NCBI GenBank assembly: GCA_021816725.1
Contig: JAKAXD010000001.1
Span: forward strand, 1 to 64,000
Origin: Thermoplasmata archaeon
GTDB lineage: Archaea > Thermoplasmatota > Thermoplasmata > Thermoplasmatales > GCA-001856825
Reading direction: 5' to 3'
Length of the DNA: 64,000 nucleotides
How positions within the stretch are numbered: the stretch's first letter is position 1; every line of letters begins with the position of its first letter. Both the position numbers and the translations under genes were made by a program. Shown here one piece after another: positions 28,547-37,541 of the stretch. The notes under the pieces were generated by a model. It saw only the letters and a program-made list of their open reading frames with translations. It made no database searches and was not told the origin of the DNA.

Positions 28547-28631
28547 CTGGTGGAGCGCCGGACTCATAGGGAATAACGCTTAATCGTCCGGAGAAATCCG
28601 GAGGCCCTGGGTTCAAATCCCAGCCCCGGCA
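28532..28631 (+). tRNA. tRNA-Met (CAT, elongator) with intron
   Basis: A 100-nt gene. The acceptor stem pairs GCCGGGG (28532-28538) with CCCCGGC (28624-28630), discriminator A. Anticodon CAT is at 28565-28567 in loop CTCATA-A with stem CCGGA/TCCGG. A 27-nt intron (28569-28595) sits between tRNA positions 37 and 38, the canonical archaeal site cut by the splicing endonuclease. The mature form resembles archaeal elongator tRNA-Met rather than tRNA-Ile2 or the initiator. Its first 15 nt are also the last codons of rps3ae. Confidence 0.93.
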
Positions 28632-28708
28632 TACCTGTACAAACTTTGCTCTTCATATTGTACAAATTCCAAATTCATCCGTGTTGGGTGCTAAAGTCAA
28701 AGAAAGTT

Positions 28709-29377
28709 TTATACGACCTGGGAAGTAATCCTGAGCACCGAATTTGCCCCAGAATATATCAGCACTACACCAGCGATGGAAATGAAAGGTATGAATATGC
28801 CTATTATCATCATTATCCCTGCAGTTCTGAAAGTTGACTTGTTGAAGTATGTCCCGAGCCTGAATGGACCCACTATGATTGCAAGTATCTCCCCTATGAA
28901 TGCCAAAATTGATCCAATCACCAGAACAGCTATGATGCTGAGAGACAGTGCAATTGCAGATGCACGAAGGAGTGCTAAGGGGATTACTGCGACTGTACCT
29001 ATTATTATTACAAGTAAGCCGACGAAGAACATATTCACTCCCATATACGGGGATGAAAATTCTTTTGATACTCCTTTGAGTGCCCTGTACCCTCTCCTCA
29101 GGAAGACGAATGACAGGAGCATCAGTAATGCAGCCGCTATCCCAAGCCCACCAAGAGACAACTCAATGCCCAGGTATGAGAATGATGCCACCGGTGAAGC
29201 TGAAGGGGTTAGAAATGATGTAAGTAGCTTGGGGAGTGAAAGCAGGGCAAGTATAGCGACGAAAGCATCAATCGCAAAACCAAAAATCGAGAGAATGGAA
29301 AAAGTCCTGATGTTCCTGAGTGCTTTCAGTTCAGAAGATGTTTTGGCAACTGGATCATGCCCCACTACCTGGTCCAT
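28709..29377 (-). CDS. DUF996-like integral membrane protein
   Basis: A 222-residue protein with about five or six membrane helices and little else. Gly/Ala/Ile-rich helices such as LGGLGIAAALLMLLSFVFL, FFVGLLVIIIGTVAVIPLALL and MMIIGIFIPFISIAGVVLIYSG match DUF996, a family of unknown function common in archaea. The N-terminus (about residues 1-25) is cytosolic and polar. It is convergent with the tRNA-Met gene, and a TATA box at 25 nt supports ATG 29377. A 203-residue frame on the opposite strand is its shadow. Confidence 0.75.
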   Translation of the reverse strand: MDQVVGHDPVAKTSSELKALRNIRTFSILSIFGFAIDAFVAILALLSLPKLLTSFLTPSASPVASFSYLGIELSLGGLGIAAALLMLLSFVFLRRGYRALKGVSKEFSSPYMGVNMFFVGLLVIIIGTVAVIPLALLRASAIALSLSIIAVLVIGSILAFIGEILAIIVGPFRLGTYFNKSTFRTAGIMMIIGIFIPFISIAGVVLIYSGANSVLRITSQVV

Positions 29378-29397
29378 TTTGTTGTAATGTGCGATCC

Positions 29398-29406
29398 ATA
29401 TTAATA
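29398..29406 (-). promoter_or_regulatory. TATA box of the DUF996-like gene
   Basis: Minus-strand GTATTAATA centred at 29402, 25 nt before ATG 29377, which implies a leaderless transcript. Confidence 0.55.
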
Positions 29407-29524
29407 CTTTTCAAAGAGGGAATAATCAGGAATGTGAAGAAGGGATTTTCAGGAGGGCCCGATCATATTGCTTCATGAAGATCAATAAGTCTTAAACCCA
29501 GTCACTTGAACCTGCAACAATTAT

Positions 29525-30397
29525 TCAGGAATTGTCGCTCCTCTTCACCATTGTCCATTTAATATGATCCCTGCCAAACAGTAAATCAATCCTTGCTGAG
29601 ATGTTTGATATTATTTCAATTGAAATGGCACCTAACAGGGTAAGAATATTCCACTTCCTCTCCTTGAGGAATTTTATGAAAATTTTGAGGAAGAGGGAAG
29701 TGTCGCTGAACATGAGCGTATCCATTATCATGGGGTCCCAGCCTAATTTCCTTATCTGAATGTGTCCATAATTCACCCTCCTCCTCTGCTGAAAAAGGTC
29801 CATTGGATTTGAGGGGACCATATTTCCTATGTTCTCATCAGCCAGATAGACTACCGATAGGCCTGCCTTGGAAGCTCTTATGCATATGTACGCATCCTCG
29901 TTTACTACCTCGGGTATGTCGAAAATCAGCTCCTTCCGTGCACAGATGAATTCACCTCCGTGTACATTATTCCCGCTTCCAGAAAGGTATGACAGCTGGA
30001 GGTCGTGCATTTCCCACATGAGCGATCCAACTTTTTCCGTGAAGTGCGATGAGTTGGAAGGTACAACCCTGACAGTGACAACACCTGTCGTTCCTTCGAA
30101 CGACTCCTCACATTTCTTGATTAGGAGAGGATGGAATGTTATATCTCCAGATAGAAGGAACACTATGTCACCTTCTATGTTCTGTACTATTGACATGAGG
30201 GCACTCACCTTCCCCTTCCTATCTTTTTCCAGTACCTTAATGAGCCTCATATCCACTATTTCCTCTATTTGTTTGGAAACATTTTCTCCTCCGTAAAGGA
30301 GAAACACCTGGTCCACATCGCTTTCCAGGACTGATTTGAGTGGGGAGAGCACGAGATCGCCGTCGTTGTAGCTGAATATCACTGTCGTCTTCTTCAT
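29525..30397 (-). CDS. Glycosyltransferase family 2 protein
   Basis: A 290-residue GT-A fold enzyme that transfers a sugar from a nucleotide donor. It begins KKTTVIFSYNDGD and has the donor-metal region IVFLLSGDITFHP, the acceptor acidic site VVNEDAYICIRAS, and the processive-type FQQRRRVNYGHIQIRKLG. Hydrophobic stretches near the C-terminus (LFLKIFIKFL and ILTLLGAISIEII) suggest membrane association. AAGGAG lies about 10 nt before ATG 30397 and an ATTAAAAG box about 40 nt before it. It is the first of the surface-glycan genes. Confidence 0.85.
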   Translation of the reverse strand: MKKTTVIFSYNDGDLVLSPLKSVLESDVDQVFLLYGGENVSKQIEEIVDMRLIKVLEKDRKGKVSALMSIVQNIEGDIVFLLSGDITFHPLLIKKCEESFEGTTGVVTVRVVPSNSSHFTEKVGSLMWEMHDLQLSYLSGSGNNVHGGEFICARKELIFDIPEVVNEDAYICIRASKAGLSVVYLADENIGNMVPSNPMDLFQQRRRVNYGHIQIRKLGWDPMIMDTLMFSDTSLFLKIFIKFLKERKWNILTLLGAISIEIISNISARIDLLFGRDHIKWTMVKRSDNS

Positions 30398-30741
30398 ACG
30401 AATCGCACTCTCCTTGAAAATGGTCCTGTTGCTTTTAATAACTGAATGAATGTTGAAATGAAATTTCCATTTAATCTATTTGATTCCTTTCCGTTTGAAG
30501 GGGAGATCGTACCTGTTCTAAAAACTTAAATTATGAACAATAACTGGGGCTCTTCATTCATTTTCCAGATAGAAATTTAAAAATTCGATCAATTCTCTTT
30601 GCATTTAAAATTGCGAATAGAAATACGAAGAGTTATTACACAGTATAGGTCTTAATATCCTTTTTACTATGTTAAAGAGAAGAAGGGGAATTTATAATTG
30701 GGCCCGTCCGGGAAGTATAAATGACATAGAAAATAAATGTT
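30398..30741. other. Intergenic region between GT2 and the giant surface protein
   Basis: This gap holds the promoter of the GT2 gene on its left (ATTAAAAG near 30437) and the 3' region of the giant gene on its right. The middle is AT-rich, with several TTAATA/TATAAA strings (for example near 30650 and 30715) but no gene I can support. Confidence 0.5.
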
Positions 30742-30762
30742 GATGCCAGTTTTTCTGGCATC
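30742..30762 (-). terminator. Hairpin after the giant surface protein gene
   Basis: Perfect 8-bp inverted repeat GATGCCAG / CTGGCATC around five A residues on the transcript strand, starting 18 nt after the stop codon at 30780. An AT-rich stretch follows. It probably marks or stabilises the transcript end. Confidence 0.6.
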
Positions 30763-30779
30763 TATTAATGGAATATTCC

Positions 30780-33700
30780 TCACTCTTTGGGTGGTTGTTG
30801 ACTGGGGGATTCCTTTGATTTGTCGGGTTTGCCTCCCCTATTCTTGCCTCTTCTCATCACAATCACTGCTGCTATCACCGCTATTATGACAACGACCACT
30901 ACAATGACACCAATCAACAAATAATTGGTTGTAGCTGGTGGAGTAGTAGTTTTTGTTGCAGAAGTGACGCTGATGGGAACGTTCGTAGTTGATTGTGTTG
31001 TTGTGATTTCGCCACTTGAGGATGTGGTTTTATAGCCACTGGGTAGCGTTACGGAGAAAGAATATGTTCCATATAGCTCCGTGAAAGTGATTGTGTTAGT
31101 GGTGGAAGATTCAGTTGTTCCATTGAAAGTCACTGACCACGATGTACCTGACGGTAATCCAGATTCAGTGAATTCTACTGTATACTCTGTGATGGAGACC
31201 GGGGTGAATATTACTGCTTGGGTGATGTTATTTCCATTTAGCGTTATGGTTCCAGAAGAGTTTGAAACTGTATATCCCTGTGGGGCGGCAATGGAGTATG
31301 TATAGGTTCCGTTAGGTTCAGAGAATGTTATGCTGTTTGAACTGGATGATTCAGTTGTTCCGTTAAGGGTCACCGACCATAATGTACCGGAAGGGAGACC
31401 ATTTTCAATGAAAACAATCTGATAAGCCTTAGGTGTAACAGTATTAAGACTGAAGTTCTCCCAAGAGGTTGAAAATGGTGGCAGATATATCTGTTTGCTT
31501 TCAGTCGCATATCCCGGTTCGGAATAGGAGATAGTTACGTTACCGCTGAATACGGGGAACGAATATTCAGAATTGGCGATAACAGCTTCCATGCCATCAA
31601 TGTAGAGAGACCCACTGTTTGGCTTTAGAGATCCTCTAACCGTTGATACCGGATTTGCGCTAAGCAGGGAATAACGGTCATCGAAATAACTTCCATTATA
31701 GTAATATACGACTGCAAATCGCGAATAGTCGATGCTCATTGCTGAATTTATAAGCATACCGGAGCCAGTTATGCCAGAGAAGATGTAAGATACCGCACCG
31801 TTCAGGCTGACTGCAACTATGTAAGAATCACCGTTAGACCATTGACCGCTCACAATGTAATCATGTCCATCCCATTCAGTGGAACTGGGGCTGAAGTATG
31901 GAAGCCATATGCTTGTGTGCACTAAAGAATTCCCAGAATAATCAAAAATACCGACGTAACCTGTTCCGTTTGAAGTAGATTCAACGATGTCGAATGAAGA
32001 GGGCGCCGAGGAGAGGACGGCAGAACTTGTTGTAATTATGTTTCCTGTTCCAATACCCTGTGGGAGCATTGCAGTTAAATTCTCTACAGTGAAGTTTGAG
32101 AGATAGAGAAGGCCGAGGAAACCATAATTCCAGTAAGTGGAGAACACTACAGCATTAATGTTCTCGACGTAATCAATGGCAAGGCCCTGTTCAATGCTGT
32201 TGTATTGATATGGGTAGATATAGCTGGTGAGATTCGTGAACTTCATACCACTTATCTCCCCTAGGTAGTTGTGATTACTTGCTACAAGAGCAAAATACAT
32301 TGAGCTTCCGGACGCGGCGACAGATGTAATAGTACCTGAGGCCACGTGCTGCCACATCTGTGGCATCAAGCCAGTCAAGTTTTCTAAACTCATATCTGTA
32401 AGATTGTAAAATCCAAGGATGCCTCCGTTCCCATTGTTGGAGCCACCTAACACAAATCCCGAGCCGAATGAAGCCGCTGACCTGAAGTACCCTTGCATCT
32501 GAGAATTTATGGGAATGAAGGACCCATCTTTTACATCATACAATCCAAGTCCCTGGCCGTAGTAGAGTATGTAGCCGTTGTTGTAAACTGATCCTGCCTC
32601 CCACATGATCCCAGAAACTTTTGATGTTATGTTCGTGTTTGATGTTTCTTCTTTCTGCGTAAAATTTACTGAGATTGAGGGGAAAAGTGAGGAGTTGATG
32701 GGATAGAATGTCTTTGAGGGATAGTAAATAGAATAGTCACTTGCTACCGGAGGTACATATATTCCACTTGTCAACGGAGGAAGAATAATGGTAGAAGTTC
32801 CATTGATCGCATATGTGTTACCGTTTGCGGACATATTCCATTCAGTCCCAGCAGGGAGATTTTGGCCCGTAATGGTCAGCTGAACCTGCATGTTGCTGAA
32901 GTTCAGGAAGTATATGTTTCCGTTCAATGCATTCAGGCTAAGCTTTTCTCCTTCCCAGTTTATATAATTATTACCAGAAATCAAATGAAGAGAAAAGTAA
33001 CCTGGGTTGCTGATTAATGACCCGTCAATCGTCACGTTGTATCCTTCTCCAAGATAACCTGTAAGTATCGGGGTTTCTTCATGGAAACTGAGGTTGAACA
33101 GTTGCGGGTCAACATAGATTCCAGAGCCGTAAGTTGCAGCGTAAGAGGTTCCATTGCTGCTGGAGAAAAAGCTATTTATGAGAGTGGAAGGGAGGTTGTA
33201 AGATACGTTCGACCAAGTGCTACCCATATTCTCAGAAAGATATATTCCCTGATCTGATATGAAAACGAGTCCGAGTTTTCCATCAATTTCTTGGAAATAG
33301 ATCGATGAGTATGAAAGTTCATATTCATCTGAACTTACCCCAAGATAATCAAACGTTTTCCCTCCGTTGTAGCTTATAGTAGCTCTGTAAGAGAAAGGAC
33401 TGCCGGAGCGCATGGTAGCCGCTAGGATCGACGAGTTGGAAGGATCAACAGCTATGGATGCAAAGGACGTAGTGTTAACCCTGCTCCACAGAATGCCGTT
33501 ATCTTGTGAAATGAAGAGCCCGGAACCGTTGGATGCATATAGACTGCTCTGGTCTGAAGGAGAATCAACAACCGTAGAGGCGTTGGTTGGCGAGTCCTTG
33601 ATGAGGGACCATGTCGATCCTCCATCCGTGCTCTCGAAAATTCCGTAGCCTCCTGGAACGAATATTTCATTTCTAGAGAAGGCGATGTTCTCAACGCTCG

Positions 33701-36700
33701 GATTAACTTCCTCTGTGAAATTTATGTCTGGCAGGAAAAAAGATTTTCCGCCATCATTTGAAACAAAGAAGAACGGCCCTCCCACAGTAGTGTGCGTTTC
33801 CGTCCATATTATGACTATCGATGAGTTATAGGGGTCAACGGAAACCACTCCAAGGTATCCTTTGGTTATGGTCGTCCAGTTACGACCTGAGTCGTCTGAG
33901 TACAACGGATTTATGCCTTCATCCGTGGCGAAAATGTTCTGATTGTCCGCTGCAACGTCGAAGAGAAGGTTGGTAGACGTTCCCGTGAGCGAGCTCCAAC
34001 TCCTTCCTCTGTCATAGGAAATGTAAAGTCCGTATTCAGAGCATAGGAATAATATATTATCATTGGAAGGGTCTATGCTAAGCTTGCCTGGGAAGGTTAC
34101 GGAATTTGGCTTTGAAATTGACGAGAATGAATTCCCTCCGTCGGTGGATATGAATATGGATCCGCCTCCGACCACATAGAGGGTGCTTCCATTGGAAGGA
34201 TCGAACGTTATATAACCCGGTGGTTCTGGCATATATCCCATCCCAACTGCGGTCGTGTTCACCTGCTGCCACGTTTTACCTCCATCGAATGATCTGTAGA
34301 GGGAGGGGTTGCCTAGCTCTCTTGCGGTATAAGGAGAATCTATGATTGCCCACATATTAGAGTTATTGGACGGACTGGCAACGATCTGACTGATTGAAGG
34401 CTCCTTTCCATTGAATTCAGATTCACTGAAGTTTGCTATCAATTGAAAGCTTGAACCGTGATCGGAAGATTCCAGAATCTCGTCTGTTACGTTAGTGGAA
34501 AGAGACCACAAGCCTACGTACATTTTTGATCCGTTGTCGAGAATCAGCGAAGATGTAACGATACTTGAGAAATCGGCTACTTTGACCCAGGTTGTACCGA
34601 AATTATTCGATTTCAGTATGGAGTAAAATGTTGTGGCATAGAGTGTACCGTTAAGATACTGCAGATCGTAGCCTCCGAGGCCGTAGGTTTCCTCCCAGCT
34701 GGCTCCTCCATTTATCGTTTTGAAAATGGCACCGCCTACAGGATCACCGCCGCTCAATCCTCTACTCTCTACCACAACTATGCTCGGATTATTGGGATTG
34801 ACCGAAATTGCAGTTATGGCGGTGGAAGTCAGTCCGAGATTCTCCACCATCCAAGTTTTCCCGCCATCTGTGGATTTCAATATTCCGCCGAATCCAGTAT
34901 CACCGGGATACCCGTTCGGTCCTGCCACTGGATAACTCTGCCCTGCAGCAGCGTACAGTATATTCAGGTTGGAAGGGGAATACGCCACATCCGAAATCAT
35001 TCCACCGAAGCTCATGTTGCTCCCTACGACGGAAATATTAGAGGGACCTATGCTTCTCCATCCCTCCGCAAGTGTAACCCTAGAGGAACTATTCCCATTG
35101 ACGATGAATCCGTTTATCACAGAACTATCCAGCAGTATTTGCGTGGTTATCTGTTCCCCGAGAATTGGCTGGAATACGAGGTAGAAGAGGAGGGTGTGAG
35201 TTGAGACGATGGCGAAACTACCCGTTGCACTGATCTCTGTAACCCCGCTAGAAAGATTACTGTAGCTGAATGAGACGTACTGGGAGGAAGGGACGGTCAG
35301 TGTGCCATTAAATTTCAGCAATGACGGGTCATAAGAATAAACCTGTTCCAGATTATTGAGTGATGAAGCGTCATTCATGTAGACGGGCACGTAAACATCT
35401 CCAGTATAGGATGTGGACGAATTTCCAATGGAAAATGTGCTTACCCCTCTGGAAGCTATCGGTAGGATAGGTCCAAGGGCAATCTCCTGATAAATGCCGT
35501 TATACCTGAAAGAGGACGTGGATGCATTCAACGGGACTGCACATATCGCAGCCTTGAAATCTATTGCAGGATTGGGAATATAAACTGGTCTGGATATTAT
35601 CATGTCCTGATCACTGTATATGTAGCTGGATGCGTTCTCGAATCTCAGCACAGAAACCTCAGTGTTTGGGTGTAATGGGGCAAGGAGGAGCGTGCCATTC
35701 GTCTCACTTGTCACATTCAAGAATTTGCCGTATCTGCTCACGTTCTCCCGTGGGAAGGAGAAGTTACCTGATATAGGGTAAACGTCGTAACTTATTCCAG
35801 ATGGGACTCCATACGGTGTGTATGGACCGTTGTTGATTATCATCTCCCCCTGCGGAATACTCCTGTTCTGAAGATTCCCTTCCACACCGAATATATTCAT
35901 ACCTGCGACTGTACCACCATGCCCGTCCTCCCAGTCCCTTTCTCCGTTGAGGAATGAAATGTTTGTAGCTCTCTCCCAGCTTCCGTTCACCCTGAACGAT
36001 TCCACATTGGGAATCACAATAGATCCCTGGTAAATGTCGTTGAGACTTGAGCCTAGTGAGACCTCTACCCCAAGGTATGCATTTCCGTTTGCGAAAGCGG
36101 TGGGAGCATCGTAGAATGCGGTGCCGCTTTCTGTTACAGGAAGACCGTTTATCAGGAATTCCCATGAACCGTTGGCGACGCTTTTCATGGTAAATGTGTA
36201 TGTCTGGTTGGGAACAAGCGGGAAGTTAGTATCAATCCCACCAGGGGCAGATGCGTAGTTGGAGAAAACACCCCATCCACCGTAGGAGACGTCATACGTT
36301 CCGTTCCTTACATTGTCAAACCCAAGCTGGGCCCACCAGTATTTCCCATTCTGAAGGTTGTAGTACCCTTCACCCATCCATATCGAAAGTGGAACGGCTT
36401 CCTTGTAATACGGAGCGACTAGAGTGAATGACATCCCCGTGTTGTTCTTCACAAGGAATGCACCGAGGTCTCTGTTAAGGGAACCGGTTCCAAATATCTC
36501 CTGAAAGTGTGGGGGGAGTGTTATCAGCGAAGCAGAACTGTTTGATATGTAGTAGTTCCACAGATCAAGTGCAAAATATCCCGAAGAATGTCCAACGTCA
36601 GTGACCTGAACAATTAAGCTGCTTGATGATTGAAAATTCACGTAACCGTATCCCTCGGTAGTAGTGGTCGTATTGAAGTTAGTTGGCGGACCGGTAACAT

Positions 36701-37250
36701 TCTTGTCGTAGACCAATTCGGTGCCGTTATAGACCATGATGTTCAATGTTGTATTCATGACACCGAACTCCAAACCACTTGGCCCGGGCTGTGAGTTCAG
36801 GCTGAAGGTCCTTTCCTGTGAAACGTTCAGGGGGATATAAGGTTGGTAATATTCAGAAACGGCAGTCCTGTTGAAATTTATTATGATTGAAAGTGGAAGA
36901 CCAGAAACATTAAACGAACCAGAGGCCTCAGGGGTAACGTATGAGGACGAGGAAAGTACAACGTAGTCGTAGCTTCCATTAGGTTCAGTGAATTCAATCG
37001 TGGAATTCCGAGATCCGTAGGAAACATTTTCTGAATTGTTCAATATGACTTCCACCGTCCACAATGTTCCAGATGGCAGTCCTTTTTCATTGAATGTGAT
37101 AGAATACAGTGCAGGCGGGTTAGTATTGGGCGGGGCACTTTGAGTAATAGCGCTCACCGAAGGCACGTTCTCGAGCATTAGAACAGTGATCAAGAAGAAT
37201 ACAAACAGTTTTACCGAGAGACCTATAATTTTTTTTCTTTGATAGATCAA
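30780..37250 (-). CDS. Giant anchored surface protein with BNR/Asp-box repeats
   Basis: A 2156-residue exported protein. A basic N-terminus and hydrophobic helix (LFVFFLITVLMLENV) form the signal. Then come: one 'GLPSGT-W' repeat (about 48-130), a beta-rich region, a cohesin-like stretch (VYVPVYMNDASSLNNLEQ to about 745), about 13 BNR/Asp-box blades of STDGGKTW type (about 785-1350), a second propeller-like region (about 1540-1870), two more GLPSGT repeats, and a C-terminal membrane anchor (LLIGVIVVVVVIIAVIAAVI) with basic tail. It is dense in N-glycosylation sequons, fitting an AglB substrate. The start is TTG 37250 with GAGGT upstream; TATATA near 37291 gives a short leader. No enzymatic residue can be assigned. 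Confidence 0.88.
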   Translation of the reverse strand: MIYQRKKIIGLSVKLFVFFLITVLMLENVPSVSAITQSAPPNTNPPALYSITFNEKGLPSGTLWTVEVILNNSENVSYGSRNSTIEFTEPNGSYDYVVLSSSSYVTPEASGSFNVSGLPLSIIINFNRTAVSEYYQPYIPLNVSQERTFSLNSQPGPSGLEFGVMNTTLNIMVYNGTELVYDKNVTGPPTNFNTTTTTEGYGYVNFQSSSSLIVQVTDVGHSSGYFALDLWNYYISNSSASLITLPPHFQEIFGTGSLNRDLGAFLVKNNTGMSFTLVAPYYKEAVPLSIWMGEGYYNLQNGKYWWAQLGFDNVRNGTYDVSYGGWGVFSNYASAPGGIDTNFPLVPNQTYTFTMKSVANGSWEFLINGLPVTESGTAFYDAPTAFANGNAYLGVEVSLGSSLNDIYQGSIVIPNVESFRVNGSWERATNISFLNGERDWEDGHGGTVAGMNIFGVEGNLQNRSIPQGEMIINNGPYTPYGVPSGISYDVYPISGNFSFPRENVSRYGKFLNVTSETNGTLLLAPLHPNTEVSVLRFENASSYIYSDQDMIISRPVYIPNPAIDFKAAICAVPLNASTSSFRYNGIYQEIALGPILPIASRGVSTFSIGNSSTSYTGDVYVPVYMNDASSLNNLEQVYSYDPSLLKFNGTLTVPSSQYVSFSYSNLSSGVTEISATGSFAIVSTHTLLFYLVFQPILGEQITTQILLDSSVINGFIVNGNSSSRVTLAEGWRSIGPSNISVVGSNMSFGGMISDVAYSPSNLNILYAAAGQSYPVAGPNGYPGDTGFGGILKSTDGGKTWMVENLGLTSTAITAISVNPNNPSIVVVESRGLSGGDPVGGAIFKTINGGASWEETYGLGGYDLQYLNGTLYATTFYSILKSNNFGTTWVKVADFSSIVTSSLILDNGSKMYVGLWSLSTNVTDEILESSDHGSSFQLIANFSESEFNGKEPSISQIVASPSNNSNMWAIIDSPYTARELGNPSLYRSFDGGKTWQQVNTTAVGMGYMPEPPGYITFDPSNGSTLYVVGGGSIFISTDGGNSFSSISKPNSVTFPGKLSIDPSNDNILFLCSEYGLYISYDRGRSWSSLTGTSTNLLFDVAADNQNIFATDEGINPLYSDDSGRNWTTITKGYLGVVSVDPYNSSIVIIWTETHTTVGGPFFFVSNDGGKSFFLPDINFTEEVNPSVENIAFSRNEIFVPGGYGIFESTDGGSTWSLIKDSPTNASTVVDSPSDQSSLYASNGSGLFISQDNGILWSRVNTTSFASIAVDPSNSSILAATMRSGSPFSYRATISYNGGKTFDYLGVSSDEYELSYSSIYFQEIDGKLGLVFISDQGIYLSENMGSTWSNVSYNLPSTLINSFFSSSNGTSYAATYGSGIYVDPQLFNLSFHEETPILTGYLGEGYNVTIDGSLISNPGYFSLHLISGNNYINWEGEKLSLNALNGNIYFLNFSNMQVQLTITGQNLPAGTEWNMSANGNTYAINGTSTIILPPLTSGIYVPPVASDYSIYYPSKTFYPINSSLFPSISVNFTQKEETSNTNITSKVSGIMWEAGSVYNNGYILYYGQGLGLYDVKDGSFIPINSQMQGYFRSAASFGSGFVLGGSNNGNGGILGFYNLTDMSLENLTGLMPQMWQHVASGTITSVAASGSSMYFALVASNHNYLGEISGMKFTNLTSYIYPYQYNSIEQGLAIDYVENINAVVFSTYWNYGFLGLLYLSNFTVENLTAMLPQGIGTGNIITTSSAVLSSAPSSFDIVESTSNGTGYVGIFDYSGNSLVHTSIWLPYFSPSSTEWDGHDYIVSGQWSNGDSYIVAVSLNGAVSYIFSGITGSGMLINSAMSIDYSRFAVVYYYNGSYFDDRYSLLSANPVSTVRGSLKPNSGSLYIDGMEAVIANSEYSFPVFSGNVTISYSEPGYATESKQIYLPPFSTSWENFSLNTVTPKAYQIVFIENGLPSGTLWSVTLNGTTESSSSNSITFSEPNGTYTYSIAAPQGYTVSNSSGTITLNGNNITQAVIFTPVSITEYTVEFTESGLPSGTSWSVTFNGTTESSTTNTITFTELYGTYSFSVTLPSGYKTTSSSGEITTTQSTTNVPISVTSATKTTTPPATTNYLLIGVIVVVVVIIAVIAAVIVMRRGKNRGGKPDKSKESPSQQPPKE

Positions 37251-37499
37251 GATGACTACCTCTCTGTGTCATCAAATGGTCAGTTGCTTATATATCTGTT
37301 TCGGAACAACTTCATTTGTTGCGATCACAAAATCTGGTAATGTTTGCATTAAATGGTTTTAACATTTTGAAAGTAGACAAATTCAGGAAGTCTAGCTCCT
37401 TGACTTCCACGATGGTGTCAGTAACAATAAGCTAGGGAAATCATATTGACCATCCCTACCTGAGAAAGTGGCTTCCTAAGAACAGAAAAAGAAAGATAG

Positions 37500-37520
37500 T
37501 GGGCGATAAAATTTCGCCCA
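37500..37520 (-). terminator. Hairpin after the thermopsin gene
   Basis: Perfect 7-bp inverted repeat TGGGCGA / TCGCCCA around seven A/T bases, starting 22 nt after the stop at 37542. Position and shape match the hairpin after the giant surface gene. Confidence 0.55.
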
Positions 37521-37541
37521 ATGGTTACAATCGAGAGACGA

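Noticed and set aside
28532..28631. tRNA-Ile2 (CAT) or initiator tRNA-Met
   Set aside because: The acceptor stem starts with a normal G-C pair and the CCGGA/TCCGG anticodon stem resembles archaeal elongator tRNA-Met; the initiator's three G-C pairs at the anticodon are absent.
28776..29387. 203-residue frame opposite the DUF996-like gene
   Set aside because: The minus-strand frame has coherent membrane helices and a well-placed TATA box; the plus frame is rich in Met, Ile and Lys without pattern, a typical shadow.
37221..37250. A8 tract near the start of the giant surface protein as a phase-variation site
   Set aside because: The tract encodes lysines in a normal signal-peptide N-region and the frame is intact; a run of eight A in AT-rich DNA is not remarkable.
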